A DNA stretch of 64,000 bases from Apodospora peruviana. Taxonomy: Eukaryota; Ascomycota; Sordariomycetes; Sordariales; Lasiosphaeriaceae. Below the pieces are notes generated by a model that ran no database searches, was not told the origin of the DNA, and was given only the letters and a program-made list of their open reading frames with translations. The stretch is taken from assembly GCA_033439685.1 (NCBI GenBank), contig JAUEDM010000005.1, positions 2,976,001-3,040,000 on the forward strand. Reading direction: 5' to 3'. Shown piece by piece: positions 21,535-33,170 of the stretch. The position numbers and the translations under genes were made by a program. Each line of letters starts with the position of its first letter. Position 1 is the first letter of the stretch.

Positions 21535-24336
21535 GGTCGCTGAGGCTCTGGCAACAGCAAAGACTGGTGCCTTGTACTGCTGCTACAACCACGATGTTCC
21601 GGTTCAATGCTTGGCAGGTGTATGTGACAACAGGAACAGGCCCAGCATGGTATATGCAAGACACGCTCGGGGGTAAGGTCAAGAGATGGGAGAATGTGGC
21701 TTCACTCTGCGGCTTATATGCCGAGATCAAAGACCTCTAGACTACCGGACCAGTGGGGGACGAACTTAGGTCTCCAGGAGTGGCAGCTTGCTGGCTTTCA
21801 CAAGCTAGTTTCTCGGTTTCATCGACAAGCAGTGACCCGACATCCAGCCTCCGAGTTTATCAAGCGTGATAGTACGCGGCGTATCGGCGACAGAGGCCAC
21901 TCTCAGTGATGCTATATTAGGGTTACAGGCGAGCTCGGGCAGTAGCCTCAATATGCGCAGCAATATGAGTGACAGCGATGGTATGATCGATCGGCTGGCG
22001 GGCTCGGCTCGTACCTAGACGAAGGCCGGAAGGTCTCGACCACTTCCAGATAGAGGCCAATACAGACAAGATCCACACAGTAGGGTTCAGGGTAGCTTAC
22101 CCCAGGTCGGGTCACGTCGGCAAGAGAGACGGGGTGCGTATAAGCGGCTGCATCTCTGAGAGATGCCCGGTGCAGGAGTACCATTTTCCGGCAGTCCGTG
22201 GAGCACTGGGGCTCTTGAAGGGAGCTACGCGTGTCAAGAACTGGAGCTGCACTCTGGGGTACCTAAGGTAGCTCAGTGCGAACCATGGGGGAGGACGGGA
22301 CGGATGCAGTAGCAGTCACGACATGAGGTGCCAGGAACCGAACCGCCAGGCGGAAAGTGGAGATGGACCACGGCGACGCGGAGTCTCAGGGCGGGAGGCG
22401 AGAGGCAAGGGTCCGGGAGAGCTCTTGCGTCGGTGAAGTCGAGGTAAATGTATCAAAATGGACCGGATCAATGGCGGCTAATATCATCGATAGTGTTTAC
22501 TCTCTGGTTGAAGAGCCTTAGATGTTGTCCCTATTGGGGGTGGTGTGCGGGCGTGGGTTGCGAGAAGATGGAAAACAGAAAGAGAAAGATGAAAGGTACC
22601 AGGTATGGGAAGTTCACGGTTGGAGACATCAGACATGCAAGGAAGGAGAGAGTGTGGCCTGCTCTCCAATGATCTTCGTCCCCTGCATGAGCGTGGTAAT
22701 GGGAAAGTGCTACCAAGGACCTAGACCTAGTCGAAGAATCATGTATGGAAGTGACGACGCACGAGTACCGATAGTGGAAGTAGCCGTGCGAAGAGCTTTA
22801 TCGATTGCGGCTAAAACGTTCCTGCATGATTCTTATCGGTACTTGGGATCGGAATGCGCCGAGACGCAAGCTCTTATCGATATTCACATCTGTGATATTG
22901 CCCTGCGTTGACGGCAAATATTGCCATTAATCTATCCAAATATCCAGAGCCAGAGAGCATTGACGGCTAACCACACAGGTGACGATAGACAGGCTGGCCA
23001 GGTCATGACTCTGTATCTCATGTTCCTTGGGTAAATTGTCCAGGACACTACTTCAGTTTCCAAGTGGAAGGAATGCCCAATCTAGCGCCAAGGCACTTCA
23101 CAGATTAAGCTTTTCTCCAATTTCTCGTCCTTGAAAACGGAAAACCATGGGGCAAATGTGTTAGGAACCCTGAAAATATTTGGAGATAGCAGAACTCGAC
23201 AGCGCAAGCCTTGCTTCTTTCATCTTCCACTCTGCCTAGCTTTCCACGCTTGGCTAAATTCGAATGCTAATCAGCCCTTTGTCGATAGGGCTAGTAAGAG
23301 CGATAATGCACGTTGGCAACCCCCATCTGTCGCATTGCACTGCACCTGTCTGCACCTGTCGGCAAACCAAACGCTCCGCCCGATGATAGCATCAACGGCC
23401 CGCCACGGCTGTTTTGTCCGGTCAAATGGCATGAGAATGACTGCATATATTGTGTATCAAAGACACACCGAGGAAATGAAGAGACGTCCTGGCGGCCTTG
23501 AACAGCCGCCGCAACTCGTCACGCCGCGTATGTCTTCAGTTGTTCATATTCGCACTTCTTATTGGCTGGAATAAGACTATTGGACATGTTCTTCATCTAT
23601 CCCAAACGGGCCACCCCGGGGCTTGCTCTCCACCTTCGAGAACCCTCGCCAACTGCTTCTTTTTTCCCCTTCGCCCGTTTGTCGTCCGAAAAAAGCACGA
23701 GGTATATCTCTCCACTGGTATTCATTTCCTTCGGAATCTGCTCCCGGATACAACTGCAGAGACATGGCAGAGGCTCTCAGGCTCCCCGCACCGGCTTTAC
23801 GTCCTCTGATGTCACTTGCTACCTTACTGCCATGGAATCGTCATGTCTCCGAAACGCTGTCTTTCGGGAACCTTGTGTCTGGGAGTCGCCAAGGCGTTTA
23901 TAATTGGCACATAGCAGAACCCGGTCTACTCATCGGGCAGTAGGGTGATCTAGGATGGCACTCGGGTGTGTGGACGTCGAGGCGTGCCCAATATCAACCC
24001 TGGCTTGCTCGCCTGTGTAAGCGAGTCTCGCCTTTCCATTATAGGTATTGAAGTGGCCACAAGCTACGTTTCACCAGGAAACTGGTCTCTTCAAGGTTGC
24101 ATAAAGGCCAGGCTGCTTAGGGGTGATTGGAACCCCGCGGGTAAGTATATTGCGTCAACTGCCGGCTCCTACTGCCATGTGGCGATCCAGGGCATCCCCT
24201 TTCTTCGAATCAATTATTGCGCCACATTACCTGTCGTTGCACCAGCCTCCGAGCTTGACGTCCTCCCCAAATACCAAGCAAGAACCTCTCCAACTCGCTT
24301 TCTACAGTCATCCGTCATAGCTTGCCTACTGTCAAC
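21535..24336. other. Divergent PKS/hydrolase intergenic region
   Basis: 2.8 kb between the starts of the PKS (-) and the FSH hydrolase (+). No coding frame resembles a protein. It should hold both promoters and is the natural place for pathway-regulator sites, but no clear repeated palindrome was identified by eye. Confidence 0.5.
21713..21718 (-). promoter_or_regulatory. Possible TATA box of the PKS
   Basis: TATAAG on the minus strand, about 180 bases before the PKS ATG. It is the only clear TATA-like match close upstream of the start; functional evidence is absent. Confidence 0.35.
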
Positions 24337-25346
24337 ATGAGGTTCCTCTGTCTTCCCGGTGCCTACGGCAGTTCCGATGTAAGTAATCTAGCTTTTTACA
24401 GTCTGCATCTGCACATTGTAGTACCGGAGTCTTGATTATAGTCTTCTACCTCTGTGTGCACTGAATTCTCACTGACATAAACAATCCAGAAATTCCAAGT
24501 CCAGTTGGGTAAGAAGCTACCTCAGTGATGGAGAAGAACTATGCTGCTAAGGACCAGTGCTGATTAAAGGAGAACTGAAGCTCCAATTGTCAAGGAGTTA
24601 ACCGAGGACGGGACGGCGACGTTTCATTTCATTCATGGGCCGTGCAAGGCAGTCCCGCCAGAGGGCTTCGAGGAATACTTTGGCAAACCGCCCTATTTCC
24701 GATTCATCGAGCCGGATCAAGATGTTGAGAAGACAGAAGACGATGATGTGCTGGCAAGAATCAGGGAATTCCCGGACTGTGAGACGCCGGAGGACACCAT
24801 GCGTGAGCTGATGCGTGAAGGCATAGCGACGTCTCATCGCAGTACCGACAACGCACTCAAGTACCTCGTCAACATCATGGAGGAGCGCGGGCCGTTTGAT
24901 GCCATTATTGGGTATTCAGAAGGAGCAACCATCGCGGCGACGCTTCTGCTTCATGAGCAGAGGCGGTTCAAGAGGAAGGGAATCACGCCCATGTTCAAGT
25001 ACGCCATCTTCTTTGCAGGTTGGCCTCCGGTGGACCCAGACACACACGCGATGATTCTGAGCGACGAGTCCGAGGTCATGATTGAAATACCCACGTGCCA
25101 CATTAGTAAGTCAAGCCTTCTCGGCCAAGCTCTCTCAGGTTCTAGTTTGCTCACCAGGTGTCTCTAGTTGGCTCGCTGGATCCTTACGTACACGGGTCTT
25201 TGGCACTCTACAATGTTTGTGACCCGGATACCGCGTATCTCTTCGATCACGCAAAGGGCCACACTTTGCCGCGAGATAAGGACACGGTAAAGGAGTTGGG
25301 GGACGTTGTACGGGATGCCATGCAGACATACGATATCCACACATAG
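24337..25346 (+). CDS. FSH-family serine hydrolase (LovG-like esterase/thioesterase)
   Basis: Four exons: 24337-24378, 24490-24508, 24581-25105 and 25168-25346; 765 bases, 254 residues. The start MRFLCLPGAYGSSDKFQVQL is the typical FSH beginning, with the oxyanion loop PGAYGSS. The alpha/beta-hydrolase triad is complete: Ser133 in GYSEGA, Asp200 in GSLDPY and His227 in KGHTLP. The usual Gln after the nucleophile (GFSQG) is Glu here. Exon 2 is only 19 nt, and the intron after it must use an AAG acceptor (24578-24580) because the nearby CAG acceptors lead to stops. In fungal polyketide pathways, relatives such as LovG hydrolyse the product off a PKS that lacks a release domain. Its position opposite the PKS start suggests that role; a general esterase is the alternative. 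No signal peptide, so cytosolic. Confidence 0.88.
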
Positions 25347-28126
25347 GCGCTTTGATTTCATGTGCTTTTACCTGATTCACCGTTTGGGGAGTCTAAGATG
25401 AGAACTCGATTGGTTGCTACCCTTATCACTGAGACTGCATATAGAAAATGTGGATACGGTTGTTGAGTTTATATCCCTGTTATAGAGCTCTGACCTATAT
25501 TCAAGTTATCACATGAATGCATCCTGATGACTCTACCGGTGCTTCTAGAACCCTAAGTCGTACTGGAAATTGAAGTTGCATCTCGCATATCTCACTGATC
25601 GCTTTTTTTTGCCCTCGTGTCAACGCTACGCACATCATGCAGTGCCTAGCCGATGTAATTAAAATCAAATGTCGGCACTGGTTGAACGGGAGCTTATGAA
25701 CAGCGACCTCCCGTCATCGCTTCACGTAATACAAAACGTTCAAGAATAGAACAGATGTGTGAGCACATAAATCCAGGCAAAACCCTAGCAATGAAATAAT
25801 CTGGAATCCCGGGCGAATGGCCCAAAGCCTGGCGCTCGGCAGGGCAAATGGGAAGAAGGTATCTCAACCTGGGAGTCTGAAACGTTGCTCATGGCGATGG
25901 GCCGATGTGGGCGGGCGGGAGAAGGAACATGTGCAATTGATGATGGAAGACAGATGGAACAAAGATGCCGCGTCGAAGGGTCAATGACCTGCAGTCCGCT
26001 CAGACGCTGCCAACCTCGCAGTAATTTTGCTATTTTTGACAGAGAACTAAAGAAGGGGGCCCCATCCCTCGTCTGAGCGCACGGGATATTACTTTGGGGC
26101 ACGCGTCTAGGTGACTGATACCGGGATACTGGCAACGGTTTTGCGTTCTTTGTGGTCCTCGATATGTCGGATCTCAGATAAGGCTACCAAAGCAGATGCC
26201 CAGGAATGCCACGCCAAGCAAATCATCATGGGCAAGATAAGTGTTTTGAGTATTTGAGCGGGAGTGAAAGTGGAAGTGGTAGGATAATTACGTGTCACAA
26301 TTTCTCTGCCGCACTCTGCAAGGGAGGCAAGCAGGCGTTTGTTGCAAACCGTGGAGTGCAGAACCGGACTCCGGTGATGACAAGAAGGGAGTGTGCCACG
26401 CGGCCTTCGAAATCGCTTCGCTGATAACAAGCCAATACCAAAAAGTCCACGGATCGGTTCCTGGCCACGGAACCTGGGAAGCAACGGGGCGGACGGTACC
26501 TGACGATCCCCATCCGTGGATGGAATGTCTTGCGAGTGCCTCCCCCACCGGGTTTTAAATTTTAATGCGGCTACCCACGGGGAAATTACCCCACGGAACC
26601 AGAAGGAGTCAGGGTAAGGTACCTGCTTAAGCAATCCGAGTCGTGGCTGATGCTTCCGAAAAGGTATCGAGGCGGCTTGTGGGAGGACTAGGATAGGCGA
26701 AGCAAGCATCGTCGGCTCATTATCCGAAATGCTCCTCCTACTGCAGGCCACAAAGAATGGAGATTGGGAAGCTACATCCATGCGTGTGCTGTGCAGTGCT
26801 CTGCTCAAGGGATCAAAGCTTCCAGGTATCCACTGGCGTCGGCAGGGTATTTACCTCGAATGCTCAAGGCTTAAGGTGCACAGCAGTAATGAGCTGCGGA
26901 GCTATTCAGCCTAGAACCAACTTCCCCTGGCCCCACATCCATGTCCACATTCCGAGAGCAACATCTGATTGGCCACCGGGAGATCGTCAACCCCGATCGG
27001 GCAGTGGCCGGATCGACCAGTGCTTGCCTTTGTCTCTCAAGGAAAGACGGACGGAAGAAGGAACTCAATGACACCGTGAACCGAGCATCGGGGAGGGAAC
27101 TCGGAGAGGCAAGAACGTCATCGCCGGCTCTTCTAAATCACACCTCAGTTGCATTTCTGGGCTTCAATCTCGCTTTCTTTGCGCCATCGTTAGGTCCCGT
27201 TGCATCTCCCGAGTCATCACATCGCTTCTTGTTCTTGAGCAACTTAAACTGTTAATGACAGGGATTCGATTTATCGCCGCACAATTGTTACGACCAAGGC
27301 ACCGACTCAACAGGCATCGGACCGGACAAAATAGCCAGCAAAACTCAGTCTACCTCCCTCCACTGCTTGTTTCTCGCCCAGTACCGTTTCTCTGATCCGG
27401 CCGTTGCTCATTTGCACAACATCGCTGTAGCCGGGAGTTATATAGCACGTCAGAGATAAGATATGCCCATGACAATGATCAGCCTCTACCGCATCAAGAA
27501 CCCAAATTGCACGTATATTGCCGCCATATTGGATTTGGGCCCGGGGTCAATTCAGAGCGGGGGAGACCACCACTCCAGCATATCCTCACTGGCATTTCAC
27601 CAACCGGGCGAGAAAGTGCTTACACAGGCCCGGACCATGGACCGGCCAGGCCTACGGGTGATGGCCGAGAGCGATCCAGAACCCCTCTGAGCTGCACAAA
27701 CTCACCAACACTGCTCTGAACCGTGTTACCACGGATGCTGTGTGAAGCTTAGCCAGGCGGCGTTCTAGAACTCTACCTTGCAGTCATCCTGCAACACTAT
27801 CGCGATCCTGGCTGCTCGCTTCCTTCCTTCCCCGGTTGCGCCCTCTTCAACGTGTCTTTGCTGCGGCCTAGCCATGATTTAGCTCTCTCCTCTCGATCTG
27901 TGCTGTGCCGATCTTCTTTTCCCGAGAGATACGCCTCTGACCGCTGCATATGTTGTGACTTCTCTCCCGAGCCAGCTATGCAACTCGTGGACCAGGCACT
28001 GTACATTTGGTAGTCACGTTGGCTCGGCACTCCCCGAAGGAAGACTGGCCTTGAGCCTCAGCCGGCCTCGCCTGTGCCCAGATTTTGTTCTGTCAGCCAA
28101 ACAGCCTCCGTGCTGTGGTGTCCCCA
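25347..28126. other. Intergenic, hydrolase to ABC transporter
   Basis: 2.8 kb without a supported gene. The longest frame (26107-26808, minus) has no recognisable domain and is overlapped by frames on the other strand. The last part presumably holds the ABC transporter promoter. Confidence 0.5.
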
Positions 28127-31100
28127 ATGGCTACAGACCAGCCGAATATGACCGTGTCTCCAGCGGGCCAAGAGAAGGCCGATTCTGACGACACACCGTG
28201 CCCTGTTCCGGCTACCGGTGAATCCGTCGCTGTTGACGATTCTTCCCCTGTCATGCCTGAACACGATGAGAAAGCTGTGGAAGAGACGGTCACCTCAAGT
28301 CCTGAACCAACCGTCGCCGCCGACAATTCAACCCCGGCGGCCGCCACACAACCACAGCCAGTCAAGGAAAGGAAGAGTCCCTTCCTTCTCAAACCGGAGC
28401 AAAAGACAGCTTTGAAAGACTTCATTGTAAGACCATTCCTGTTTCGCAAATACACGATCGTGGGAGACAATAACTTACAATGTGACAGAGAATATTCTCA
28501 TTCTCAACATGGCTGGACAAACTGATGCTCGTTGCAGCTATCTTAACGTCCATAGGGGCCGGTGTTACGATGCCAGTAATGAACATCATCTTCGGTATGA
28601 CCATTGAACTCTCATAAAGGGATTTAATCTCATGTTGACTCTGTGACAGGTCGTATGGTGGGCTCGTTCACAGGATATTATAGCCAAGATGCAGCTACGA
28701 CATATGAGTTGTTCAAGACAGCCATCAGTACCTGCGCGTAAGTATCCATGTGCAAAAGGACTAAAGACCAATCAAATAACCTTGCTTGTAGACTCTATCT
28801 TGTGGGCTTGTTCTTCATCAGGCTTGCTCTTGATTACGTTGCTTATGTACGTACTTCTTAGTCAAGATTCGAGGGAGAAGGAGCCGTTGAGTATTGGCAT
28901 GCACTAACAGCCTCATATTCTAATAGGTTGGGTTCCGTATGTGCAGTCTTAGGATATCAGCTGCCATCAGACTGGAGTACATGAAATGTCTCTTTGGTCA
29001 GCCAGTGTCGACGCTGGATATTCTCCCTCCCGGACAGACAGCAGCCATCATCACCATCACAGCCAGTGTGTTGCAAGTCGGTATTTCCGAAAAGCTCTCT
29101 GCCTTCTTGCAGTCTCTTTCTACGGTCCTCTCTGCTTTGGTCATTGCACTGTGCTACAGCTGGAGTTTAACGTTGATTACCAGCAGTGGCTTGCTGCTGA
29201 TCACCATCGTATACGCGGTCACTACGCCCTTCTTGGTCAAGCTTCTGAATGAAGTACAGCACGCCGATATTCAGGCGTCAACAATTGCAAATGAGATATT
29301 TGGTTCCATCAGGATGGTTGCGGCCTGCGGAGCCGAAGAAAAGATGGCCAAGAGATACGCTGGATGGGTGGATGAATCTCGTCGCCGGGGACTGAGAATG
29401 TCTCCATTGATTGCGGTCCAGCAAGCGCCAAGTGAGTCCATCCGTCAGAATATTTCATGCTTAATTTGGTGTGATATCGATTTCTGACTCTCAAATAACG
29501 ACAGTTCAATTCGCCGTATATAGGTAAGTCACCATTACTCATTACCTCCTCTGACAAGTGCTGGACAGGGCTATTCTAACCAGACCAGCACCTTCGCGCT
29601 CTCCTTTTGGTACTCTTTGAAGATGTACATGGAACTACGATTTAACAGCGCCGAGACCTTGATTGTGTGAGTATCCGTGTGCGAACAGCCTCAATCATGA
29701 TCACACAATTGCTGACATTCGAGCCGGGAAGTGTTCTCATGTCTGTCATGCTCATGACAACGTCGATTGGTGGTATCACGGGCCCATTATCGGCAGCGGC
29801 TCGAGCGGCTGGCGCCGCCACCATCTTTTACACGATAATTGATGCCCCCAGACCAGACCGAAGTGGTGTTAGGGATCCTGAGGTCTCCGCATCTGAGGAT
29901 ATTGTCCTCCAAAACCTCAATTTTGCTTACCCGACCAGGCCAGATTTGAAAATTCTTGACAATCTAAATCTCTGTCTACCAGCAGGCAAAATCACGGCAA
30001 TTGTTGGGCCATCGGGGTCCGGGAAGAGCACAATCGTTGGACTTTTGGAGCGATGGTACGAGATCCAGGCGCTTGAAAGTGGTGACATTGTACGTGGCTC
30101 TCCTCCCCTGGTCTTTTTACTCGAACTGACATTCATTTATAGAGCCTGTTCTGGCGCAATGGCTCCATTGCAGTTGGTGGCCGACCTCTGCGAGAGATCG
30201 ATCTCAAATGGTGGCGTTCTCAGATTGGCCTTGTGCAACAGGAGCCGTTTTTATTCAACAACACCATTTATCGGAATGTGGAGTTTGGTTTAATTGGCAC
30301 TGAGTGGGAGGATGCAGATCTGGAGACGAAGAAAGACCTGGTCAAACAGGCATGCAGGGAAGCATTTGCAGATGAGTTTATTGATCGGTTGCCAGAGGTG
30401 AGTTTGTCGCCTATTCATTGCGTACACGTGCATTACTGACAGAGGCTAGGGGTACTCAACCGTTGTAGGCGAGTCGGGGATCAAACTGAGTGGCGGCCAG
30501 CGTCAACGACTCGCGATTGCCAGAAGCATTGTCAAACGACCAAAGATTCTGATCCTCGATGAAGCCACCAGCAGTATTGACGTCCGTGGAGAGCAGATGG
30601 TACAAGCAGCACTGGACAAGGTGTCAAAGAACAGAACGACACTTATGATTGCACATCGTCTAACCACAGTCAAGAAAGCTGACAACATTGTGGTCCTCCG
30701 AAAAGGTCAGGTTGTGCAGCAAGGCACTCATGAAGACCTAATGTCTCAAGAAGGTGGCGCTTACTGGACCCTCGCCACGGCTCAGCAGCTTGTCACTGAA
30801 TCAGAGGATGATAACCATGAACTGAGGCGGTCTCATGACGTTGAAGTTTCTGAGAAGAAGAGCATGGCTACGATTGGGACGGACAGCACTTTGGTAGAGA
30901 CCACGACAACTGCCTCTCAGCCTGAACCAACCCAAAAGTCAAGAGGGTTTTGGAGAAGTTTTGGGCTGTTAATTAGGGAGCAGAAAACTCATTGGAGATG
31001 GTACATTGTTTTGCTCCTTAGCGCTGTGGGCGGCGGAGGTGAGTTACATTTTCACAACACTCCTGTTTCTGCATTCAGGCTAACGAAGGATGGAATAACA

Positions 31101-33170
31101 GCCAGTCAGCCACTTCAAGCCTACTTGTTCGCAACAGAGCTCACTCTGTTCCAACTTTGGGGTGATTGGCTTCCAGCACTGGCGAACTTTTGGAGCTTGA
31201 TGTTTGTGGTGCTGGCTATTTTCGTTGCGATATGTTATTTCGCCCTGGGCTGGTCTTCCTCAACCATTGCGTTTGTGAGTTACAATATTCTCGTTCAAAG
31301 CTGATATCTCCACTAACAGTACCAGCACATAACCCACTACTACCGTGGTGAATACTTCGACAACATTCTCTCAAAATCTGTGGCGTTCTTTGACGATGAC
31401 AACCACTCCGTTGGAGCGCTCACTGCTCGGCTAGCCACAGACCCCAGTCAGCTACAGGAACTGCTCGGGACCAATATGGCTTTTGTTGTCATTTCTGTCT
31501 TGAATGTCGTCGGGTGCATAACGATCTCCTTCTACTTTGGATGGAAGCTCACGATCATCACCCTTTGCTCGTCAATGCCGCTTATCATTGCCGCCGCATT
31601 CTTCAAGATCCGATACGAGACGCAGTTCGAAAAGATGAATAATGAAGTGTTTGCAGAGAGCGCAAAGTTTGCGGCCGAGTCCATCGGTGCATTCAGAACG
31701 GTATCCGCGTTAACACTCGAAGATACGATCATCAAGAGATACGACAAGTTGTTGCATGATCACATCAGGAGTGCTTGGGTGAAATCCGGCTGGACGACAC
31801 TGATATTTGCCATGGCCGACAGCATTGCGTTGCTCTGCATGGCTTTTGTGCTATGGTAAGTAGAAGTGGCAGACAACTGTACAGCTTGGGTGTCGCGGCT
31901 AACGCGGGTATAGGTACGGTGGCACTCTTATGCTCAACCACGAATACTACCCCTTTCAGTACATAGTGGTTTACATTGCCGTCTTGCAGGTATGTCTTGG
32001 TGTTGATGCACCAGAACAGGGACTGCGGTATGACTGACGCGCTTCTTAGGGAGGTATTGGAGCTGGTCAATGGCTTAGCTATGCGCCCAGTAGGCTTGGA
32101 TGACTATTACGCTTTGTTGAGATCCAATGATTGCTGATCTTATAATAGATATCGCAAAAGCGTCTGTTGCAGCAAACCGTATCATCGACATGAGAACCAG
32201 GGATCACGTCGATGGAAAGCTCCTCTCCCTTGATTTTGGCAATATCGGGGAGCACGACAAGGGAGTCAAGGTCCAGTTCAACAACGTGTGGTTTAGGTAT
32301 CCCACGAGAGATGTGCCCATCTTGAACGGTCTTAACTTAACGGTTTGTGACACTAATCTGACTATCTACTTGATTGAGACTGACAAGCGATGGAACAGAT
32401 CGAGAAAGGTCAGTTTGCGGCGATTGTTGGCCCTTCTGGCTCGGGGAAGACGACAGTCATCTCACTACTCGAGAGGTAAGCACAGAACGAGCATTTTTAA
32501 CATGCGCATGATACTTATCGATGCTAAACTAGATTCTACACGGCTCGAGCGGGCCGCATTCTCTATAATGGCTCGGACATCTCAGACCTATGCCTAAGCA
32601 ACTACCGCAAGGAGATATCCCTTGTTGCTCAGGAGCCAAATCTATTTGATGGTACTCTGAGAGACAACATTCTGCTGGGAGTTGATGAAGCCACTGCCAC
32701 CGAGCAACAGCTTTACCAAGCGTGCCGTGACGCAGAGATACACGACTTCATTGTCTCTCTTCCAGATGGTTACAACACTGAGGTTGGGACAAGAGGCGTA
32801 ACATTATCCGGTGGACAAAAGCAACGCCTAGCAATTGCACGGGCCCTGATCCGAAAACCTCGGTTGCTGCTTCTAGACGAAGCCACTTCAAATCTCGACG
32901 CCGAGACGGAGAAAGCAGTGCAAGCTGTGTTTGAAAAGAACAAGGAGAACAGAACCATGGTCGTTGTGGCTCACCGCCTGGCTACTGTGCAAAATGCCGA
33001 TGTCATTTTTGTTCTAGGTGATGGCCGAGTCATAGAAAAGGGCGATCATGTGACGCTGCTCAAGAAGCGAGGCGTGTACTACCAGATGGTAAGTGTTGAA
33101 AGAGAAACGCATTGTTCGGACTTGGCTAACATGACGGTTCTAGTGTCAATCTCAAGCTCTTGATAGATAG
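28127..33170 (+). CDS. ABCB (MDR/P-glycoprotein-type) full ABC transporter
   Basis: Starts at the ATG at 28127 (MATDQPNMTVSPAGQ); the first exon ends at 28426. I read 17 short introns, the last before the final exon at 33144-33170; roughly 1,300 residues. Layout is TMD-NBD-TMD-NBD after a disordered, acidic N-terminus of about 90 residues. NBD1 shows Walker A GPSGSGKS, Q-loop LVQQEPFLF, signature LSGGQRQR, Walker B ILILDEATSSID and H-loop AHRL. NBD2 shows GPSGSGKTT, LVAQEPNLF, LSGGQKQR, LLLLDEATSNLD and AHRL. Both ATP sites therefore look catalytic. The hydrophobic segments between have the MDR exporter pattern. It should sit in the plasma membrane or a vacuolar/vesicular membrane and pump hydrophobic compounds. 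Next to the PKS and hydrolase, export of or self-protection against the polyketide is a reasonable inference. One intron (before VLMSVM) appears to need an AAG acceptor. Confidence 0.93.

Noticed and set aside
22522..22911. 129-residue frame between PKS and hydrolase, considered as a small cluster gene or regulator
   Set aside because: No zinc-cluster, bZIP or other DNA-binding pattern; overlapping minus-strand frames; no splice continuity.
26107..26808. 233-residue minus-strand frame in the intergenic region
   Set aside because: No domain recognised, composition is like random translation, several frames overlap it, and no splice or promoter pattern supports it.
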